Source: an uncultured Lysobacteraceae bacterium (GTDB lineage: Bacteria; Pseudomonadota; Gammaproteobacteria; Xanthomonadales; Rhodanobacteraceae). From it: 27,543 nucleotides of DNA. The notes under the pieces are model-generated. The model saw only the letters and a list, made by a program, of their open reading frames with translations, was not told where the DNA came from and did no database searches. Positions 8,615-16,446 of this stretch are shown piece after piece (within the stretch, counting starts at the first letter, position 1; the number at the start of each line of letters is the position of its first letter). The DNA lies in NCBI GenBank assembly GCA_946482585.1, contig CAMLSI010000012.1:1-27543 (forward strand), read 5' to 3'. The position numbers were made by a program, and so were the translations under genes.

Positions 8615-9727
8615 ATGACCACGAAGCACGCCGAATCCGCCGCCCCCCAACTGCAGCGCCCGCCGGCCGAAATCCTTCATGCCGACGAACTCGAGCGCCT
8701 GCGCGCGGCCGACCGCGATCCGCGGCCGCCGGGCTGGGCGCTGAGTCTCAAGGCCGCGCGCGCGTTCGTGCTCGGCGACGAGGCATTGCGCATCTCGCGC
8801 AAGATCGTCGCGCCGGTGGCCGCGATCGAGCGCATGCTCGTGACGCTCGCGACCGGGCGCGGCCTCATGCTCGTCGGCGAACCGGGTACGGCGAAATCGC
8901 TGCTGTCGGAACTGCTCGCGACCGCGGTCAGCGGCATCTCGACGCTGACGATCCAGGGCGGTGCGTCGATCACCGAAGACCAGATCAAGTATTCGTGGAA
9001 CTACGCGCTGCTGATCAACGAGGGGCCGAGTCCGCGCGCGCTCGTGCCGGCGCCGCTGTACCGGGGCATGCGCGACGGCTGCGTCGTGCGTTTCGAGGAA
9101 ATCACGCGCGCGCCGCTGGAAGTGCAGGACTGCCTGCTCGGCATGCTGTCGGATCGCGTGATGGCGGTGCCCGAGCTCGCGGGCGAGCACGCGATGCTCT
9201 ATGCGCGCGAAGGCTTCAACATCATCGCCACCGCGAACACGCGCGACCGCGGCGTCAACGAAATGTCGGCCGCGCTCAAGCGCCGCTTCGATTTCGAGAC
9301 CGTGTTTCCGATCCTCGATTACGAGCGCGAACTCGCGCTCGTGCAGCAGTCCTCGGCCGATCTGCTCGCGCGCAGCGGCATACCGAAGGCTGTGCCCGAG
9401 CCCGTGCTCGAACTGCTCGTGACCACGTTCCGCGATCTGCGCGCGGGCGGCGACGGCAGCCGCCGCGAAGGCGGCATGGACAGGCTCAATGCCGTGATGT
9501 CGACGGCCGAAGCGGTCAACGTCGCGCATGCGGTCGGCGTACGCGCCTGGTTTCTCGAGCAGCGTACGGGCAGCCCCGCCGATCTCGTGGACTGCATCGC
9601 CGGCACCGTGGTCAAGGACGATGCCGACGATCGCGCGAAACTGCGCCGCTATTTCGAGCAGAAAGTCGCGAAGAAATCCGGCGCGCACTGGCGTGCGTAC
9701 TTCGAGGCCCGGCACCGGCTGCCATGA
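8615..9727 (+). CDS. MoxR-family AAA+ ATPase (YehL-like)
   Basis: The 370-residue protein has a MoxR-type AAA+ module. Walker A is GEPGTAKS (88-95). The Walker B strand reads VVRFEEI, with Glu161-Glu162 in place of the usual Asp-Glu. Sensor 1 is Asn208 in IATANTRDRG, and the arginine-finger region is LKRRFDFE (about 221-228). MoxR ATPases typically work with VWA-domain partners as chaperone-like or metal-insertion machines; a VWA gene lies two genes downstream. The N-terminal extension of about 60 residues and the neighbours resemble the YehL subgroup. The stop overlaps the next start as ATGA. It is likely the motor of the 4626-15277 block, but the substrate is unknown. Confidence 0.92.
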   Translation: MTTKHAESAAPQLQRPPAEILHADELERLRAADRDPRPPGWALSLKAARAFVLGDEALRISRKIVAPVAAIERMLVTLATGRGLMLVGEPGTAKSLLSELLATAVSGISTLTIQGGASITEDQIKYSWNYALLINEGPSPRALVPAPLYRGMRDGCVVRFEEITRAPLEVQDCLLGMLSDRVMAVPELAGEHAMLYAREGFNIIATANTRDRGVNEMSAALKRRFDFETVFPILDYERELALVQQSSADLLARSGIPKAVPEPVLELLVTTFRDLRAGGDGSRREGGMDRLNAVMSTAEAVNVAHAVGVRAWFLEQRTGSPADLVDCIAGTVVKDDADDRAKLRRYFEQKVAKKSGAHWRAYFEARHRLP

Positions 9728-12096
9728 GTTTGCGCGCGCCCTGCATCGTCGGCGTGCGTCATCACAGCCCGGCCTGCGCGCGACTCGTCGCAGCGCGGAT
9801 CCGCGCGCTGCGGCCGCGCTACGTGCTCATTGAAGGCCCGGCCGATTTCAATGCGCGGCTCGACGAACTGTTCCTCGGCCATGCGCTGCCGATCGCGATC
9901 TACAGCTATCTGTCGGGCGAGGGCGTGCAGCGCGGTTCGTGGACGCCGTTCGCGGAACATTCGCCGGAATGGCAGGCGCTCGCGGTCGGACGCGAGAACG
10001 GCGCCAATGTGCGCTTCATCGATCTGCCGGCCTGGCATGACGCGATGGACGATCTGCCGAACCGTTATGCGGACGCGCCCGACGAGGCGCACGAAGCGCG
10101 TGCCGAAGCCTACGAGGCCGCGCTCGCCGAACGTCTCGCGATCGACGGTCGCGATGCGCTCTGGGATCACCTGTTCGAGCAGGGCGACGACGACGAAGCG
10201 CTCGCGGCGCATCTGCACGCACATTTCGAGCATCTGCGCGGCGACGATCCGGGCTCGCCCGGCAACGCCGCGCGCGAGACGCAGATGGCGCAGTGGATCG
10301 CGTGGGCGATGGCGCGCGGCGATGGCGAGGTGTTCGTCGTCTGCGGCGGCTACCACGCCCCCGCACTGGCGCGGCGCTGGCGCGACATCGACGCGAACGC
10401 CGCCGAGCCCGCAGTGCCCGAACCACCGTGCGGCGACAGTGCGCTGCGCCACGGTTCGTTTCTCGTGCCGTACAGCTTCCGCCGGCTCGATGCCTTTCAG
10501 GGCTATGCCTCGGGCATGTCGTCACCGCTGTACTACCAGTGGCTCTGGGAAGGCGGCTGCGGCGCGGCGGGTCTTCGTCTCCTGCGCGAGATCGCCGAGC
10601 GCCTGCGCCGACGCCGTCTGACTGCGTCGACGGCCGACCTGATCGCGTTGCACACGCATGCGTGCGGCCTTGCGCTGCTGCGCGGCCATGCGGCACCGCT
10701 GCGCGCCGACTGGCTCGATGCCGTGGCGGCGTGCCTGCTGAAGGAGGCGCAGGACGTGGCGCTGCCGTGGACTTACCGCGGGACGATCCGCGCGGGCACG
10801 GCGCCGCTGCTCGTCGAAGTCATGGATGTCCTGGCCGGCGACGTGCGCGGCACGCTCGCACCGGCGACGCCGCGGCCGCCGCTGCTCGACTCGGTCGAGC
10901 GCGAACTCGCGGCCGTCGGGATCACGCTGTCCGGGGAACGCGACATCGATCTGCTCGCGGAACAGGGACGTCGCGAAAGCCGCGTACTGCATCGGCTGCG
11001 CCTGCTCGGCATCCCGGGCATCGATCGCGTGCAAGGGCCGACGCTCGCGCTCGCCGGCGAACGCCGCGAGCGCTGGCGCCTCGGACGCCCGATCGAGCAG
11101 ACCGCCGCATTGATCGAGGCCGGCGCCTACGGCGCGACCTTGGCCGACGCGGCGCGCGCGATGCTCGAAGCGAAGCTGCGCGAGGCGCGCAGTGATATCG
11201 CCGCCCTCGCGCAAGGACTCAACGAAGCGGCGCTGGCCGGACTGGCCGCCGTCAGCGATGCGCTGCTCGCGGATCTGCGCGTCGCGATCGCCGCGGCGCC
11301 GCGTTTCGAAGACGTCGGCCATGCCATCGCCGTGCTGTATCCGCTGTACCGGCACGGCGAGGCTGTTGCGGTGGCCGGCGCGCCGCTGCTCGCCGTCGTG
11401 ATCGCGGCCGCGTACGACCGCGCGCTGTGGCTGTTCGAACCCGCAGCGGCGATTGCCGCGGCTGAGGTGTTCGCACATCTGCGCGCCGTGACCGCGCTGC
11501 GCGATCTCGTGCGCGGACAGGTCGCCGACCGCCAGGGAGGCCAGGACGGGCTCGTCCTCGAAATTGCACGTGCGCTCGCGGTATTCGCGCGCAAGGCGCG
11601 GGACGCGACGGCCGCTCCGACTAGCCGCGGCGCGGCGCTCGGCGCGCTCGTGAGCCTGCCGCAACTCGCGGACGAAACGTCGGCCGCGTTCGACACCGCA
11701 GCGGCGCTCGCGCTGTTGGGTGCGCAGGCGCCCGAGGCGCTCGGCGACGCGCTGTCGGGCCTGCTCGCGCTGGCGCGCGAGCAGATCGCGGAGGATCCGG
11801 CGTTCGTGCGCGGCGTCGACGCGCTCGTCGTCGCGGTCGACGATGACGACTTCGTGCATGCGCTGCCGGCGTTGCGCGGCGCGTTCGCATGGCTGCCCGC
11901 GCGCGAGCGCGGCCGGTTCGCCAGCGCCGTATTGCGTCTGCATGAAGCCGCTCACTTGCCGCAAAGCGCATTGACCGCGCCACTGCCGCCGGACGTCGCT
12001 CCGGAGGCCATCGCGCTCGCGACGCGCCGCGAGCGCGCGCTCTGGGAAAGCCTGCAGCGCTGGGGTGTGGCGCCGGCTGCGGAGGACGCCGCATGA
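9724..12096 (+). CDS. DUF5682 family protein (YehM-like)
   Basis: The product has 790 residues and its function is not established. The N-terminus carries a conserved signature, GVRHHSPAC (His13, His14) followed by VLIEGPADF (Glu37). It also has the later motifs VCGGYHAPAL and YASGMSSPLYYQW, which are typical of DUF5682 proteins found next to MoxR, VWA and SWIM genes. The His...Glu arrangement and the second Gly-rich His motif recall the TraB/TIKI, EreA and ChaN group of possible metal-dependent hydrolases; that link is my inference. The C-terminal half is Ala/Leu-rich and helical. The frame stays open back to 8995, but that part overlaps the MoxR gene. The ATG at 9724, overlapping the MoxR stop as ATGA and giving MSLRAPCIVGVRHH, is the credible start. 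The stop overlaps the VWA start in the same way. Confidence 0.85.
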   Translation: MSLRAPCIVGVRHHSPACARLVAARIRALRPRYVLIEGPADFNARLDELFLGHALPIAIYSYLSGEGVQRGSWTPFAEHSPEWQALAVGRENGANVRFIDLPAWHDAMDDLPNRYADAPDEAHEARAEAYEAALAERLAIDGRDALWDHLFEQGDDDEALAAHLHAHFEHLRGDDPGSPGNAARETQMAQWIAWAMARGDGEVFVVCGGYHAPALARRWRDIDANAAEPAVPEPPCGDSALRHGSFLVPYSFRRLDAFQGYASGMSSPLYYQWLWEGGCGAAGLRLLREIAERLRRRRLTASTADLIALHTHACGLALLRGHAAPLRADWLDAVAACLLKEAQDVALPWTYRGTIRAGTAPLLVEVMDVLAGDVRGTLAPATPRPPLLDSVERELAAVGITLSGERDIDLLAEQGRRESRVLHRLRLLGIPGIDRVQGPTLALAGERRERWRLGRPIEQTAALIEAGAYGATLADAARAMLEAKLREARSDIAALAQGLNEAALAGLAAVSDALLADLRVAIAAAPRFEDVGHAIAVLYPLYRHGEAVAVAGAPLLAVVIAAAYDRALWLFEPAAAIAAAEVFAHLRAVTALRDLVRGQVADRQGGQDGLVLEIARALAVFARKARDATAAPTSRGAALGALVSLPQLADETSAAFDTAAALALLGAQAPEALGDALSGLLALAREQIAEDPAFVRGVDALVVAVDDDDFVHALPALRGAFAWLPARERGRFASAVLRLHEAAHLPQSALTAPLPPDVAPEAIALATRRERALWESLQRWGVAPAAEDAA

Positions 12097-13217
12097 GTTT
12101 CGCGATTCCCGATGCGCTGCAACGCTGGCGCCTGCTGCTCGGCGAAGCCTCGCAAGGATCGCTCGGCGACCTGACCGGAACCGCGCTCGCGACGGACGCG
12201 GCGCTGGAATGGCTGTACGGACGCGATCCCGAGCGCGCGCTGCGCGGCGAACGCAGCGGCGGTCTGGAGGCGTCGCAGCTGACCACGCCGGACTGGATCA
12301 ACGACGTGCACCGGCTGTTTCCGCAGGAAGTCATCGAGCGGCTGGAGCGCGATGCGGTCGAGCGCTACGGCATCACCGAAGTCGTGACCAATCTCGACGT
12401 GCTCGAGCGCATCGCACCGTCGCAGAACCTGTTGCGCGCGGTGCTGCAGACCAAGCACCTGATGAATCCGGCCGTGCTCGCGGCGGCGCGGCGCATCGTC
12501 GCCGAGGTCGTGCGTCAGCTCATGGAGAAACTGGCGACCGAAGTACGGCAGGCGTTCGCGGGGCCGCGCGACCGCCGCCGCCGCTCGTCGCTGAAGATCG
12601 CGCGCAATTTCGATTTCGTGCGCACCGTCCGCGGCAACCTGGACCGCTGGGATCCCCGGCGGCAGCGACTGTTCGTCGACCGGCTGCATTTCATGAGCCG
12701 ATCGCGCCGGCAGGTGCAGCGCTGGGATCTGATCCTGCTGATCGACCAGAGCGGATCGATGGTCGACTCGGTGATCCATTCCGCGGTGATGGCGGCCTGT
12801 CTCTGGAACTTGCCGGGCATGCACACGCGGCTCGTGGCGTTCGATACCTCGGTCGTCGATCTCACGCAGGACGTGTCCGATCCGGTCGAGCTGCTGATGA
12901 AAGTACAGTTGGGCGGCGGCACCGATATCGCGCGTGCGGTTGCCTATGCGCAGAGTTGTGTTGCGAATCCTGCGCGCACGATGGTCGTGCTGGTCAGCGA
13001 TTTCTACGAAGGCGGCGACGCAGGCGAACTCGTGCGGCGCACGCAGGCGCTGGTACAGGCGGGTTGTCGCGTGCTCGGCCTCGCCGCGCTCGATGCGGAA
13101 GCCCGGCCGAACTATGACCGCGAAACCGCGGCGCGTCTGGTCAAGGTCGGCGCGCAGATCGGCGCGATGACGCCGGGCGAACTCGCCGGCTGGATTGCCG
13201 AAAAGGTGCGCGGATGA
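12093..13217 (+). CDS. VWA domain protein (CoxE-like/YehP-like)
   Basis: The 374-residue protein has an N-terminal helical region (1-200) rich in charged residues, then a von Willebrand factor A domain (about 210-372). The metal-ion-dependent adhesion site is complete: DQSGS (Asp218, Ser220, Ser222), Thr277 in GGGTDI, and Asp303 in LVSDFYEGG. VWA proteins encoded beside MoxR ATPases usually act as adaptors that recruit substrate to, or regulate, the AAA+ ring, as ViaA does for RavA. No signal peptide or membrane anchor is evident, so it is likely cytoplasmic. ATGA overlaps join it to both neighbours, which suggests production in fixed ratio with the DUF5682 and SWIM proteins. Confidence 0.91.
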   Translation: MSFAIPDALQRWRLLLGEASQGSLGDLTGTALATDAALEWLYGRDPERALRGERSGGLEASQLTTPDWINDVHRLFPQEVIERLERDAVERYGITEVVTNLDVLERIAPSQNLLRAVLQTKHLMNPAVLAAARRIVAEVVRQLMEKLATEVRQAFAGPRDRRRRSSLKIARNFDFVRTVRGNLDRWDPRRQRLFVDRLHFMSRSRRQVQRWDLILLIDQSGSMVDSVIHSAVMAACLWNLPGMHTRLVAFDTSVVDLTQDVSDPVELLMKVQLGGGTDIARAVAYAQSCVANPARTMVVLVSDFYEGGDAGELVRRTQALVQAGCRVLGLAALDAEARPNYDRETAARLVKVGAQIGAMTPGELAGWIAEKVRG

Positions 13218-15277
13218 GCGTGCGGGCCGACCTCGTGGAACTCGGCATCGATGCGTTGACCGCGTTGTCGAATCCGGGCTTCGTCAAGCGCGCGCAGAAG
13301 GACATTGCCGAAGGCCGTCTTCCGCAGATCGACGTGCTCGCGGACGCGACCGTACAGGCACGCTACGACGACGGCCAGCAGGCGAGCCTCGCGCCCGGCA
13401 AGTCGCTGCGCGAGGCGCGCTGCACTTGCCCCGCTGCGGGACTGTGCCGGCATCGCGTGACACTCGTGCTGGCCTATCAGGCGTGGGTGCGCGCTCGTGC
13501 GACGGATTCGACGCCAGCCGGCAACGATTCGGCGGAGGCAATCGAGCCGGAAACGGCCTGGAGTCCGGCGGATTTCGACGATGCGATGCTCGCAGGCGCG
13601 CTGCCGCCCGCGGCGCTCGAACAGGCGCGCCGGCTCGCCGCGACGAAGCCCGTGGTGCGGCTGTCGGCATGGCGCGCGACGGCGCCGGCGCCGACGGCGC
13701 ACTTGCCGCTGTGTACCGTACGCTTTTTCTCGCGCAGCAATCTGGCGCATGCGCGCTGCGATTGCAGGCTCGGTGGAAGTTGTGAACATGTGGCGGTCGC
13801 GGTCTGGGCGTTCCGGCAGGCGGGCGCCGATCTCGATGCGGTCGTGGAGTTGCAGCCGCACGATGCGACTGCCGCGACGATGGGATTCGACGCCGCGGCG
13901 AGTGCTGCACATGGGGCGGCGCTGCATTTCCTGCGGCGAGTCTGGCTCGACGGCAGCAGCCAGGAATGGATGCCGCTCGATGCGGATTACGCCGCGCTGC
14001 GCGAGCGCTTCGTGCGACTCGGCTGGAACTGGCCGGTCGAGGGCCTCGACGAACTGCGTTCGCTCATGCTCGCGCAGGCCGCGCGGTCGAGTCGTTTCGA
14101 TCCGCAGCGGCTGCTCGACGTACTGGCCGAGCTCGCCGCGCGTCTTGCGTCGGCGTCGGCTGCCGCCGCGACCGGAACGCCACGGCTGCCGGCAGCGCGA
14201 ATACTCGGCGTCGGCGTGCGCGGCGAAGTCGCGCTCGATCATCTGAAGCTCGTCTCGCTCGGTCTGCAATGCTGGAGTGACGACGGCGCCGATGGCGCGC
14301 GCGTGCTGTTCGCCGACCCGGACACTCTCGCGGTCACTGTGCTCGAGCGCACCTGGCCGCGCGAAGGCGCCGGGCCGGCGACGTCGACGCTGCAGCGGCG
14401 CGTCGCTGGACAATCGCTGCGCCAGCTCGCGTCCGCGCAGGTCGTGACGCGCGGCGCGAAACGGCGTGCAAACGGCGTCATCGATATTTCCGCGCTCGCG
14501 CGCCAGACCAGCGTGCTGCCGCTGTCGCCGACCTCGTGGGACGGCCTGGCCGCACCGCTGCGCCAGTCCGGCGCGGCGGCGCTCGCACGACACCTGCACG
14601 ACGCCGATCCCGATTTCGTGCTGCCGAGGCAGGCGATCGCGCATGTGCATGTGTTGCCGGTCACCGCCATCGGTACCTGGGGCTGGGACGCCGCCGCGCA
14701 GACCCTGCGCGCGCGCCTGCGCTGCAGTGGCGATGACGCGGGCGGCGAGGATCGTCCGGTCGACTGGATCGATCTCGCGCTCGCGCACGATCCCGCCGCG
14801 GCCGGCGCGGTCGATGTATTGGCCGCCGTGCTTGCCGATGTCGACGATCCCCCACGCCTCGTCGCGGGGCTTGCCCGGTTGCATGCCGGTACCGTGCGGC
14901 TCGTGCCACTCGCTCTGCTGACGGCTCGCCGTGCTGTCGTGCTGCAGGCCGGCTCGGCTACAGCCCGAACGCTACCGATCTGGTCCGGTGAAGCGATGAC
15001 CGATGGCGGTCTCATCCGTCTGCTTGAAACCGTCGGCGAGGACCTCACCTCCTGGGCGCGGCAAGGGTTGCGTCACCAACCGGCATCGGCGCTCGCGCGC
15101 ATGACGGTCAATGCCGAGGCGCTCGAGCGGCGGGGGTTGGTGCGAGCGGCGGCGCTGATTCGGCAGGTGTCGGTAGCCTGGCGCGACGGCAGTGACGCTT
15201 TCGTGCAGCCCCTTGCAGCGCTCATCGTGTTGTTGCGGGGGCTGCTGGCTGGCGAAACGGGCCCGGACGGCAGCTGA
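13214..15277 (+). CDS. SWIM zinc-finger protein with two SWIM motifs (YehQ-like)
   Basis: The product is 687 residues. Two SWIM-type CxC...CxH zinc motifs are visible: CTCPAAGLCRH (Cys70, Cys72, Cys78, His80) and CDCRLGGSCEH (Cys182, Cys184, Cys190, His192). SWIM fingers are linked to DNA or protein binding. The rest (about 200-687) is Ala/Leu/Arg-rich with no catalytic motif that I recognise. The ATG at 13214 overlaps the VWA stop (ATGA). This is the last gene of the block; 242 bases separate it from the rpoH coding region. It could be the target-recognition subunit of the MoxR-VWA assembly, but that is inference from context. Confidence 0.86.
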   Translation: MSVRADLVELGIDALTALSNPGFVKRAQKDIAEGRLPQIDVLADATVQARYDDGQQASLAPGKSLREARCTCPAAGLCRHRVTLVLAYQAWVRARATDSTPAGNDSAEAIEPETAWSPADFDDAMLAGALPPAALEQARRLAATKPVVRLSAWRATAPAPTAHLPLCTVRFFSRSNLAHARCDCRLGGSCEHVAVAVWAFRQAGADLDAVVELQPHDATAATMGFDAAASAAHGAALHFLRRVWLDGSSQEWMPLDADYAALRERFVRLGWNWPVEGLDELRSLMLAQAARSSRFDPQRLLDVLAELAARLASASAAAATGTPRLPAARILGVGVRGEVALDHLKLVSLGLQCWSDDGADGARVLFADPDTLAVTVLERTWPREGAGPATSTLQRRVAGQSLRQLASAQVVTRGAKRRANGVIDISALARQTSVLPLSPTSWDGLAAPLRQSGAAALARHLHDADPDFVLPRQAIAHVHVLPVTAIGTWGWDAAAQTLRARLRCSGDDAGGEDRPVDWIDLALAHDPAAAGAVDVLAAVLADVDDPPRLVAGLARLHAGTVRLVPLALLTARRAVVLQAGSATARTLPIWSGEAMTDGGLIRLLETVGEDLTSWARQGLRHQPASALARMTVNAEALERRGLVRAAALIRQVSVAWRDGSDAFVQPLAALIVLLRGLLAGETGPDGS

Positions 15278-15385
15278 CGACCGTCGCCGGATATGCCCGA
15301 AACCGTGACTACCGGCCCTTTCTGATCAAACGCTTAAGCTGGAATCTGGTTCCGTGGACGGGTCGCTTATGACGATTCACGGAGG

Positions 15386-15417
15386 TTTAACCCTTTTCCT
15401 GTACTGCGTGGTACACT
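15386..15417 (+). promoter_or_regulatory. Candidate sigma-70 promoter of rpoH
   Basis: TACACT at 15412-15417 is a fair -10 hexamer in a locally less GC-rich stretch. The region upstream (GGTTTAACCC at about 15384-15393) offers only a weak -35, at a spacing of 19-20. A small dyad, TGTAC-N6-GTACA (15400-15415), overlaps the -10. Transcription from here would put the CIRCE operator in the 5' leader. The assignment rests on pattern only. Confidence 0.35.
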
Positions 15418-15462
15418 AATGGCCGTTCGTGCGGGCTCCCTCGTCGGGAACTCCCGCGGTTC

Positions 15463-15489
15463 TTAGCACTCCATACAGGCGAGTGCTAA
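15463..15489 (+). promoter_or_regulatory. CIRCE operator (HrcA binding site) in the rpoH leader
   Basis: The site is a perfect inverted repeat, TTAGCACTC (15463-15471), a 9-base spacer (15472-15480), then GAGTGCTAA (15481-15489). This matches the full CIRCE consensus in both arms and spacer length. It lies 31-57 bases before the rpoH ATG. CIRCE is bound by the repressor HrcA, whose activity falls during heat stress as GroEL is titrated by unfolded protein. Its position implies that HrcA represses transcription of the sigma-32 gene. The hrcA gene is not in this window. Confidence 0.95.
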
Positions 15490-15505
15490 CCTGTGATCCA
15501 GTATT

Positions 15506-15510
15506 GGAGG
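15506..15510 (+). promoter_or_regulatory. Ribosome binding site of rpoH
   Basis: GGAGG lies nine bases before the ATG at 15520. It decides that start over the in-frame GTG at 15493, which has no such site. Confidence 0.75.
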
Positions 15511-15519
15511 TTTCAAGCC

Positions 15520-16386
15520 ATGACCGAAGCGCTTGCCCTAGTCAGCAACAACCTGCCGATTCCTAGCGCACTGGGCAGCCTCGAGGCTTACATCAGTGCC
15601 ACGCATCGCGTGCCGATGCTGACCCAGGACGAAGAACAGCAGCTGGCCGAACGCCTGCGTCGCGAAGACGATCTCGATGCGGCCAAGCGTCTGGTGCTGT
15701 CGCACCTGCGTTTCGTGGTCCACGTCGCGCGCGGCTACCAGGGTTACGGTCTGCCGCTCGGCGATCTCGTGCAGGAAGGCAACATCGGCCTCATGAAGGC
15801 GGTCAAGCGTTTCGACCCGACGCTCGGCGTACGCCTGGTTTCCTTCGCGGTGCATTGGATTCGCGCCGAAATGCACGAATTCATCCTGCGCAACTGGCGC
15901 ATCGTCAAGGTCGCGACGACCAAGGCGCAGCGCAAGCTGTTCTTCAATTTGCGCAAGTCCAAGAAGCGTCTCGGCTGGCTCACTCACGATGAAGCACAGA
16001 CCGTCGCGAAGGAACTCGGCGTACCGCTCGCGACCGTGCTCGAGATGGAATCGCGCCTGTCGGGCCGCGATGTCGGATTCGACGCACCGAGCGACAACGA
16101 CGACGACGCGCCGCCGGCTCCGGTGGCTTATCTCGTCGACCATCGCGCCGACCCGTACGAATCGCTGGCCAACGACGATCAGGAAGAAAGCCAGCTCGAG
16201 TCGCTGCGGGAAGGCATGGCCCGCCTCGATCAGCGTTCGCGCGACATCATCACGCGTCGCTGGCTCAAGGATGGCGAGAAGGCGACGCTGCAGGAACTGG
16301 CGGACGAGTACGGCGTATCGGCCGAACGCATCCGCCAGATCGAAGCCAACGCGATGAAGAAGATGCGCGCGCTGTTCGTCGCGTAA
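15520..16386 (+). CDS. rpoH: RNA polymerase heat-shock sigma factor sigma-32
   Basis: The 288-residue product is a primary-like group 3 sigma factor that directs transcription of chaperone and protease genes after heat stress. Evidence includes the short N-terminus with [14 protein letters not shown] (region 1.2), region 2 (about 52-122) with [17 protein letters not shown] and [14 protein letters not shown], the RpoH-specific box [13 protein letters not shown] (137-149), and a region 4 helix-turn-helix near the C-terminus ([19 protein letters not shown]). The ATG at 15520 follows the Shine-Dalgarno GGAGG (15506-15510) and matches family N-termini; the GTG at 15493 would sit just after the operator and is less likely. 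It is monocistronic, with its own CIRCE-bearing leader and a strong terminator. Confidence 0.96.
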   Translation: MTEALALVSNNLPIPSALGSLEAYISATHRVPMLTQDEEQQLAERLRREDDLDAAKRLVLSHLRFVVHVARGYQGYGLPLGDLVQEGNIGLMKAVKRFDPTLGVRLVSFAVHWIRAEMHEFILRNWRIVKVATTKAQRKLFFNLRKSKKRLGWLTHDEAQTVAKELGVPLATVLEMESRLSGRDVGFDAPSDNDDDAPPAPVAYLVDHRADPYESLANDDQEESQLESLREGMARLDQRSRDIITRRWLKDGEKATLQELADEYGVSAERIRQIEANAMKKMRALFVA

Positions 16387-16408
16387 TCGCTCCACCCGTT
16401 CGCGGTGA

Positions 16409-16440
16409 GACGACGGCCCCGAAAGGGGCCGTCGTCGTTT
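16409..16440 (+). terminator. Rho-independent terminator of rpoH
   Basis: A perfect 12-base-pair stem (16409-16420 with 16425-16436, GC-rich GACGACGGCCCC arm) closed by a GAAA tetraloop is followed by GTTT. It lies 22 bases after the rpoH stop and just before the end of the convergent ndh gene. The T-run is short, and there is none on the other strand, so termination is probably stronger for rpoH than for ndh. Confidence 0.85.
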
Positions 16441-16446
16441 CCGGCG

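Noticed and set aside
8183..9715. Antisense frame (510 codons) across the MoxR gene
   Set aside because: Shadow of the ATPase coding strand; no domain or start signal.
8995..9723. Open frame extending the DUF5682 gene upstream to give a 1033-residue protein
   Set aside because: It lies wholly within the MoxR ATPase gene in another frame and has Arg/Ala-rich low-complexity content. The ATG at 9724 with an ATGA overlap gives the family N-terminus.
10522..11964. Antisense frame (480 codons) opposite the DUF5682 gene
   Set aside because: Arg/Gln/His-rich shadow without motifs.
13112..14884. Antisense frame (590 codons) opposite the SWIM gene
   Set aside because: Shadow of a gene whose two zinc motifs confirm the + strand.
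15493..15519. GTG start for rpoH adding nine residues
   Set aside because: It would begin just after the CIRCE arm with no ribosome binding site; the ATG at 15520 has GGAGG at the right spacing and matches sigma-32 N-termini.
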